Assembly (NCBI RefSeq): GCF_902506065.1
Contig: NZ_LR732912.1
Location: 3,873,406 to 3,937,405 of the forward strand
Source: Arthrobacter sp. 9V
Lineage (GTDB): Bacteria; Actinomycetota; Actinomycetes; Actinomycetales; Micrococcaceae
Direction: 5' to 3'
DNA length: 64,000 nt
The notes below the pieces were generated by a model, which saw only the letters and a program-made list of their open reading frames with translations, did not search any database and had not been told where the DNA came from. The stretch's first letter is position 1, and each line of letters opens with the position of its first letter. Shown piece by piece: positions 59,155 through 64,000 of the stretch. A program made the position numbers and the translations under genes.

Positions 59155-60081
59155 TTGCTGGACGTCCGCAGGCTGCGTTTGCTGCACGAGTTGAAGATCC
59201 GCGGAACCCTCGCCGAGGTAGCGGATGCCATGCAATACAGCCCCTCATCGGTGTCCCAGCAGTTGACCTTGCTGGAGAAGGAAGCGGGCGTGGAACTCCT
59301 GCGCAAAGCCGGACGTCGGGTGCAACTGACCCCGCAGGCGGAGATTCTGGTGGCCCACACCGCGGCACTGCTGGAGACGTTGGAGCGCGCGGAAACCGAA
59401 CTCGCGGCATCGCTGTCCATGGTTACCGGAACCGTGCGCTTGGCCGTCTTTCAATCTGCCGCACTGGCCCTGCTCCCTGACTTCCTGAGCATCATGAGGC
59501 AGGAGTATCCCGAGGTGCGGGTGGAGATGACCCAACGAGAACCCGAGACTGCGCTGTATGAAACGTGGGCGCGGGACTTCGATCTGGTGGTGGCTGAGCA
59601 GTATCCCGGCCATGCCGCTCCACATCACAGCGGACTGGACCGCGTCATCCTCACCAGCGACGCCATCAGGCTGGCCACTCCCCCCGTGGGACTCGGCGGC
59701 GAAACTGTTTCCTCCCTTGCGGACACCGCCTCGATGCCGTGGGTCATGGAACCCCGGGGCGCTGCTTCCCGGCATTGGGCCGAGCAGGCATGCCGCTCGG
59801 CGGGCTTCGAACCGGATGTTCGCTACGAAACTGCCGATCTCCAAGCGCAGATCCGGCTCATCGAATCCGGGAACGCCGTGGCACTCATGCCGGACCTTGT
59901 GTGGACCGGGCGTTCGCGGACGGTGCAGCTGCTGGATCTTCCTGCCCTGCCAAAGCGAACCGTGTTCACGTCCACCAGGACGGCCGGGCGGATTCACCCG
60001 GCAACCGCAGCGTGCCGCGAAGTGTTGGAACGGGTGGCGGCCGCACATGGTCAGAGCGGGTTAGTTCCTGCCGCTGACTAA
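59155..60081 (+). CDS. LysR family transcriptional regulator
   Basis: This 308-residue regulator has a LysR HTH (LDVRRLRLLHELKIRGTLAE, VADAMQYSPSSVSQQLTLLE) and a two-lobe effector domain. The chosen start is TTG 59155, because TTGGAGG at 59143-59149 is the ribosome binding site and would be destroyed by using TTG 59143. It is divergent from putA and probably controls it in response to proline. Its stop overlaps the convergent acyltransferase stop in CTAA. Confidence 0.9.
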   Translation: MLDVRRLRLLHELKIRGTLAEVADAMQYSPSSVSQQLTLLEKEAGVELLRKAGRRVQLTPQAEILVAHTAALLETLERAETELAASLSMVTGTVRLAVFQSAALALLPDFLSIMRQEYPEVRVEMTQREPETALYETWARDFDLVVAEQYPGHAAPHHSGLDRVILTSDAIRLATPPVGLGGETVSSLADTASMPWVMEPRGAASRHWAEQACRSAGFEPDVRYETADLQAQIRLIESGNAVALMPDLVWTGRSRTVQLLDLPALPKRTVFTSTRTAGRIHPATAACREVLERVAAAHGQSGLVPAAD

Positions 60082-61073
60082 CCCACCAGCCATCGCCGGA
60101 GTGGCGAGCGGGTCACCAGCAGCGCAAGAACAAAGGGCACCACTAAAGCCACCACGGCGTCAAGAATCGCTCCCGAGGCAGGCGTGTTGAGCAGGTAGAG
60201 GAGAAACGCGTGGGTCAGGACCACCACCAGCCCAGTGGACGCCAGCTGGATAGTGAGGCGGTTCACCGCAGGACTGACCACGCGGTAAAGCGCTGACAAG
60301 ACGAGGATCAGCCCGAGACTGATTGCAGAGGCGTTGACCACGCTCAACACCGCGGTGCCGAAGTCGCCGTCCTTCATGTTCAACGGCTGCACCGCGCCAC
60401 CCGCCGTCAGTGCCACGCCGGCGAGCACAAGCCCCAGCCCCACGGCTGCCTTATATCGGATACGTCGGACCAGCTCAGGCAACGCACGTCCAACGAGAAC
60501 GAACACCAGGCAAGGAACTGCCAAAGCTATTCCCAAGGGCATCTTTGCCATCATGGAGCCCGCCAGGATGCTCACTGCCAGGCCAACTGCAGCCGTGGTC
60601 CACGCTACCCGTGCGGGGAAGCGCTCCAGCAAGCGGCACAGCACAGCGGTGAAAAAGAGGACCGGCACAAACCAGAAGGCAGAGTAGGGGCGTACCGCGA
60701 ACGCTCCACCATAGACGGCGTTTCGGAGCGCTTCGATCGGCAGTGATCCGCTACGCAGATATTCCACGGAAGTGAACGCAATACTGAGAACAACCAGCCA
60801 CGCAACGTACGGGACCAGGAGCGTCTTGGAGCGGCGGGTGATCTCGTCCCGCAGCGTCCGGCCCGGCTTCCACAAGTAGCCCGTCAGGATGAAGAATACC
60901 GGGACATGCCACGCGAACAGTGCGTCAGTGAACGGCCCGTACGTCCAGACATGCCCAACTACAACGGCAACGATTCCAAGAAGCCTGATGGCGTCCAGGT
61001 CCGCCGCCCGAGCCCGGCTTGGTGGGACCGCAAGGTGTCTACCCCGGACTGTTACTGCATTGAAGTCCGGCAC
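60078..61073 (-). CDS. Acyltransferase 3 (OafA/fucose-4-O-acetylase-like) membrane protein
   Basis: The 331-residue protein has about 10 membrane helices. It shows RAADLDAIRLLGIVAVVVGH with the conserved His and FAWHVPVFFILTGYLWKPGR, the acyltransferase-3 signature. YSAFWFVPVLFFTAVLCRLL follows. It should O-acetylate a sugar of a cell-surface polymer or secreted glycan. GTG 61073 was chosen because GAGGGGAAT lies about 8 bases upstream; longer starts at 61109 and 61145 lack one. A direct repeat of GTCTCG lies upstream. Confidence 0.87.
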   Translation of the reverse strand: MPDFNAVTVRGRHLAVPPSRARAADLDAIRLLGIVAVVVGHVWTYGPFTDALFAWHVPVFFILTGYLWKPGRTLRDEITRRSKTLLVPYVAWLVVLSIAFTSVEYLRSGSLPIEALRNAVYGGAFAVRPYSAFWFVPVLFFTAVLCRLLERFPARVAWTTAAVGLAVSILAGSMMAKMPLGIALAVPCLVFVLVGRALPELVRRIRYKAAVGLGLVLAGVALTAGGAVQPLNMKDGDFGTAVLSVVNASAISLGLILVLSALYRVVSPAVNRLTIQLASTGLVVVLTHAFLLYLLNTPASGAILDAVVALVVPFVLALLVTRSPLRRWLVG

Positions 61074-61210
61074 CGGATTCCCCTCTGATGACGAGCAAGT
61101 CCAAGCCATCCTATGAGGGCATGTCAGGCCGGCCAAGCGCGTCATAGGACATGCGGGGTGGACGCATGGAGCGGGGCGTGAGGCGGGAGAAGCGCACTAC
61201 CCAGGCTCGC

Positions 61211-61247
<37 letters not shown>

Positions 61248-61272
61248 GCAAAGCCTCGATTCCGGGTACGAC

Positions 61273-61307
61273 AAAGGCCCCCAGATCGGCTAGATCCAGG
61301 GGCCTTT
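61273..61307 (-). terminator. Terminator after tRNA-Ser
   Basis: On the minus strand AAAGGCCCC (61307-61299) pairs with GGGGCCTTT (61281-61273), an inner ATC/GAT pairing adds to the stem, and T residues follow. It lies 5 bases past the 3' end of the tRNA gene. Confidence 0.85.
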
Positions 61308-61311
61308 TCGG

Positions 61312-61396
61312 CGGAGAATGGGGGATTTGAACCCCCGAGGGCGTTAACCCAACACGCGTTCCAGGCGTGCGCCATAGGCCGCTAGGCGAATTCTCC
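61312..61396 (-). tRNA. tRNA-Ser (anticodon GGA)
   Basis: The minus strand from 61396 to 61312 folds as an 85-nt class II tRNA. The acceptor arm pairs GGAGAAT with ATTCTCC, and the discriminator is G. The anticodon loop CTGGAAC gives GGA (61360-61362) for Ser codons UCC/UCU. A long variable arm and the T loop GTTCAAATC are present. The terminal CCA is not encoded. Confidence 0.97.
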
Positions 61397-61800
61397 TTGC
61401 TTCCGATTCGAAAGCAGATACTACTGTACCTGAGAATTTCAGCATCGTGTAATCGGGCTGATTTACCCCTCCCGGAAGGCCCCGAAACCCGTCCGTTAAC
61501 GGAAAAATGGACGCCCCCAACGCGCCCATTCTTGCGGTTCACCGTTGAGCTACCGGGTCCGGCCCCTCGCTCCCAGGCCACGCAGCTCACAATCTTGAGA
61601 TTGCCCCAATCGGTGTACATACCCATGGTCCGCCGTGGTGGGGTGATTTGCAATGGTTGAGACCTGTTTGTAGCCGAAGTTTATTGACAGGATGTCCCCA
61701 TGCCCGGGGACTCCCGACCCAACCACCCGCCGTCGAGCCTTATCCACAGCCCTTGGAGCCGATTCGAACCCCAACCCAAGTTCGGGTAAGCTTGTCGACG
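61397..61800. other. Intergenic region with a consensus DnaA box
   Basis: No protein gene is supported. A perfect DnaA-box sequence TTATCCACA lies at 61740-61748. TTGACA occurs at 61684-61689. An inverted pair GAAC/GTTC at 61769-61783 and a TAAGCT hexamer about 10 bases before the SRP RNA may belong to that RNA's promoter. Confidence 0.4.
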
Positions 61801-61890
61801 GCCCCTCATGTGGCGTCATCCTGTTGAACTCCCCCAGGACCGGAAGGTAGCAAGGGTAGATGGGCTCTGGCGGGTGCATGAGGGGTCACT
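61801..61890 (+). ncRNA. ffs: Signal recognition particle RNA, small (4.5S) bacterial type
   Basis: The outer stem pairs GCCCCTCATG at 61801-61810 with CATGAGGGGT at 61878-61887. The inner hairpin contains CAGGACCGGAAGGTAGCA with the GGAA tetraloop and the Ffh-binding internal loop. Length is about 90-97 nt. It lies just upstream of dnaX, an order common in actinobacteria. End points are approximate by a few bases. Confidence 0.92.
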
Positions 61891-61927
61891 TACTTTAACT
61901 GTCAGTCCCTATAGGTAGGTTTCACTT

Positions 61928-64000
61928 GTGACTGTTACAACTGCCCTGTATCGAAGGTATCGCCCGGACTCTTTCGCGGACGTTATCGGGCAGGAACACG
62001 TCACGGAGCCGCTGATGACGGCGCTCCGCAAGAACCGCGTGAACCACGCCTACCTCTTCTCCGGCCCCCGCGGTTGCGGCAAGACCACCTCCGCGCGCAT
62101 CCTCGCGCGGTGCCTGAACTGCGCCGAGGGCCCCACTGACACCCCCTGCGGCAAGTGCCCCAGCTGCATCGAACTGGCGCGTGGCGGTTCCGGTTCGCTG
62201 GACGTGATCGAGATCGACGCCGCCAGCCACGGTGGCGTGGACGACGCCCGCGATCTCCGCGAACGCGCAACCTTCGCCCCCGTCCGGGACCGCTACAAAA
62301 TCTTCATCATTGACGAGGCCCACATGGTCACGTCGGCCGGCTTCAACGCGCTCCTGAAGATCGTTGAAGAGCCGCCGGAACACATCAAGTTCATCTTTGC
62401 CACCACAGAGCCGGACAAGGTCATCGGGACCATCCGCTCGCGGACGCACCACTACCCTTTCCGGCTGGTGCCGCCTGAGCCGCTGATGCAATACCTTGAG
62501 CTCCTCTGCCACCAGGAGAACGTTCCCGTTGCCCCCGGCGTGCTCTCGCTCGTCATCCGTGCAGGTGGCGGCTCGGTCCGGGATACGTTGTCCGTCCTGG
62601 ACCAACTCATGGCCGGAGCGGGTCCCAATGGCCTGGACTATGAACTTGCTGTTGCCCTGCTCGGTTACACGCACGCGTCTTTGCTAGACGACATCGTGGA
62701 CGCTGTGGCAGCGTCCGACGCCGCGGTGGTCTTCAAAGCCGTGGACCGCGTCATCCAGACCGGTCACGACCCCCGGCGTTTCGTCGAGGACCTCCTGGAA
62801 CGCTTCCGCGATCTCATCATCGTCCAGGCCATGCCCGAGAGCGCCCAGGCCATCCTCCGCGGCATGCCGGCGGACCAGATCGCCCGGATGCGCAACCAGG
62901 CAACCAACCTTGGTGCTGCCGAGCTGTCCCGCGCGGCGGACGTCACCAATACCGCGCTGACGGAGATGACGGGCGCCACGTCACCGCGCCTTCACCTTGA
63001 ACTGCTGTGTGCCCGCATCCTCCTGCCCAGCGCTGAGCAGACCGAGCGGGGCATCGCTGCCCGTATTGACCGTGTGGAACGTCGCCTGAATTACGCGGGC
63101 GACGGCGCCACCCCGGCTATTGCTGCCGGCCCGCCCGCAGCTGCGGCTACTACGCCCGCACCTGCACCTGCACCTGCACCTGCACCTGCACCTGCACCTG
63201 CTGCGACGGTAGCGGAGACCCCTACTGGAGCGACCGTCCCGGAGGCTCCTACCGTGTCCCGGCATGCACCCGTTGCAGCGCCGGCCACGCCAGCGCCGGC
63301 CATGCCCGCGGAGTCCGCGGCCGCGCCGACCGCGCCGGATGTATCTGCCGCTCAACCGTCTGCCGACACTGGTTCGCGGGATGCCATCACACCACCGCGG
63401 GTGTCCACCAACGATTGGCCGGTGGACGACCGCCCAGCTGCTGGCCGTGCACCAGAGGCCGCCGCATCGCAGGCTCCTGTGCGCCAGCCGCAGCAGGCAA
63501 CACCATCAACTGACGCGGCCCCTTCCCCGGCCCCGCAGCCCGCCGCACAAGCTCCGGCACAGGCCCCCGCACAAGCTCCGGCACAGGTCCCCGCTCAAGC
63601 TCCCGCACAGGGAGGCAGCGGTGATGTGGAGGCTCTTCGTCGCGCATGGCCGGATGTTCTGCAGACTCTGACCAAGATCAAGCGCAGCACGTGGGCGCTC
63701 GTGGAACCGAACGCCCAGGTGGCCCGCTTCGATGGCCAGGTGCTGACTCTGGCATTCACCACGGGCGGCCTTGCAGGTGCGTTCGGACGTGCGGATCATT
63801 CTGAGAACCTTCGGCAAGCGATTCACAAGACCATCGGCATCGACTGCCAGATCGTCGCGGTCGCTGGCGGCAACAGCTCAGCGAGCTCTGAGCCAAACCC
63901 AAAAGCACCTACTAGCCGGGAGTCTCCGGCTGCTGCGGCACCAGCGGAAACAGCGCCAGCACCAGCACCGGTGTCAGCTGTCGACTCCGCCTGGGGCCTC
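61928..64000 (+). CDS. dnaX: DNA polymerase III subunit gamma/tau, 3' end beyond the window
   Basis: The visible 691 codons encode the clamp-loader ATPase. They show TALYRRYRPDSFADVIGQEH, Walker A GPRGCGKTTSARIL, the zinc-binding CLNCAEGPTDTPCGKCPSC, Walker B IDEAHMVT, and the arginine-finger region GTIRSRTHHYPFRLV. From about residue 385 an Ala/Pro-rich linker with (PA)n repeats follows, then a tau-like domain starting VEALRRAWPDVLQTL. The start is GTG 61928. No A-rich frameshift site as in E. coli dnaX is visible. There is no stop before 64000. Confidence 0.97.
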   Translation, partial: MTVTTALYRRYRPDSFADVIGQEHVTEPLMTALRKNRVNHAYLFSGPRGCGKTTSARILARCLNCAEGPTDTPCGKCPSCIELARGGSGSLDVIEIDAASHGGVDDARDLRERATFAPVRDRYKIFIIDEAHMVTSAGFNALLKIVEEPPEHIKFIFATTEPDKVIGTIRSRTHHYPFRLVPPEPLMQYLELLCHQENVPVAPGVLSLVIRAGGGSVRDTLSVLDQLMAGAGPNGLDYELAVALLGYTHASLLDDIVDAVAASDAAVVFKAVDRVIQTGHDPRRFVEDLLERFRDLIIVQAMPESAQAILRGMPADQIARMRNQATNLGAAELSRAADVTNTALTEMTGATSPRLHLELLCARILLPSAEQTERGIAARIDRVERRLNYAGDGATPAIAAGPPAAAATTPAPAPAPAPAPAPAPAATVAETPTGATVPEAPTVSRHAPVAAPATPAPAMPAESAAAPTAPDVSAAQPSADTGSRDAITPPRVSTNDWPVDDRPAAGRAPEAAASQAPVRQPQQATPSTDAAPSPAPQPAAQAPAQAPAQAPAQVPAQAPAQGGSGDVEALRRAWPDVLQTLTKIKRSTWALVEPNAQVARFDGQVLTLAFTTGGLAGAFGRADHSENLRQAIHKTIGIDCQIVAVAGGNSSASSEPNPKAPTSRESPAAAAPAETAPAPAPVSAVDSAWGL

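Noticed and set aside
62001..63655. Antisense frames opposite dnaX
   Set aside because: The dnaX motifs are intact on the plus strand; antisense products are Arg/Gly-rich low-complexity sequence.

Overview
The window is chromosomal, GC-rich DNA from an actinobacterium, most likely Arthrobacter or Paenarthrobacter (Micrococcaceae). The grounds are GTG and TTG starts, purine-rich ribosome binding sites, many Gfo/Idh/MocA and ABC sugar genes, a RamB/ScfR-type regulator beside isocitrate lyase, and the run tRNA-Ser, small SRP RNA, dnaX at the right end. This placement comes from protein and RNA recognition only; no database search was possible.

Layout. 1-4.4 kb: a TetR regulator with two operator copies, an SDR-like epimerase, a small membrane protein with a frameshifted paralogue fragment beside it, and a ketoglutarate/H+ symporter-type permease. 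4.4-7.5 kb: an overlapping OmpR-type regulator, histidine kinase and TAXI substrate-binding lipoprotein. 7.6-10.4 kb: a ThiD/PdxK-like kinase, a cytochrome b-type membrane protein and a divergent TetR gene. 10.4-15.6 kb: the glyoxylate shunt, with a RamB-like regulator divergent from aceA, followed by aceB after an unusual inverted-repeat-rich spacer. 15.7-25.2 kb: an MFS carrier and ROK regulator, divergent from a tightly packed operon of two TIM-barrel isomerases, three Gfo/Idh/MocA dehydrogenases and a UPF0303 protein, then a flavin-dependent oxidoreductase. 25.2-25.8 kb: a Phd/RelE toxin-antitoxin pair. 25.8-31.8 kb: a DcuSR/CitAB-like two-component system divergent from tctCBA and a universal stress protein.

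31.8-36.5 kb: an acetyltransferase, a glycogen-debranching-type glucosidase, a glycosyltransferase and a DsbA/FrnE-like protein. 36.5-42.6 kb: an arabinoside locus on the minus strand (LacI regulator, ABC binding protein, two permeases, GH51 arabinofuranosidase). 42.7-48.8 kb: a TetR regulator, a LytR_C membrane protein, a small conserved protein, a HAD hydrolase, a Stealth sugar-phosphotransferase apparently starting at ATC, a phosphodiesterase and a glutathione peroxidase. 48.8-52.5 kb: a secreted M23 peptidase and a propeller/FG-GAP repeat protein. 52.5-55.5 kb: a MarR-controlled drug exporter and an MpaB-like oxygenase separated by a short repeat array. 55.5-64 kb: putA with a LysR gene, an acyltransferase, tRNA-Ser(GGA), SRP RNA and the start of dnaX, which runs off the window.

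The dominant theme is carbon supply: dicarboxylate and tricarboxylate uptake with two sensor systems, the glyoxylate bypass, sugar-derivative oxidation, arabinoside use and proline catabolism, each beside its own regulator. No complete insertion sequence, prophage, CRISPR array or integration site was seen. The most unusual items are the structured aceA-aceB spacer, the Stealth gene with no standard start at its ribosome binding site, the orphan TAXI protein fused by overlap to a sensor system, a family of 32-bp tandem repeats at three loci, and the palindrome array between the drug exporter and the MpaB gene.
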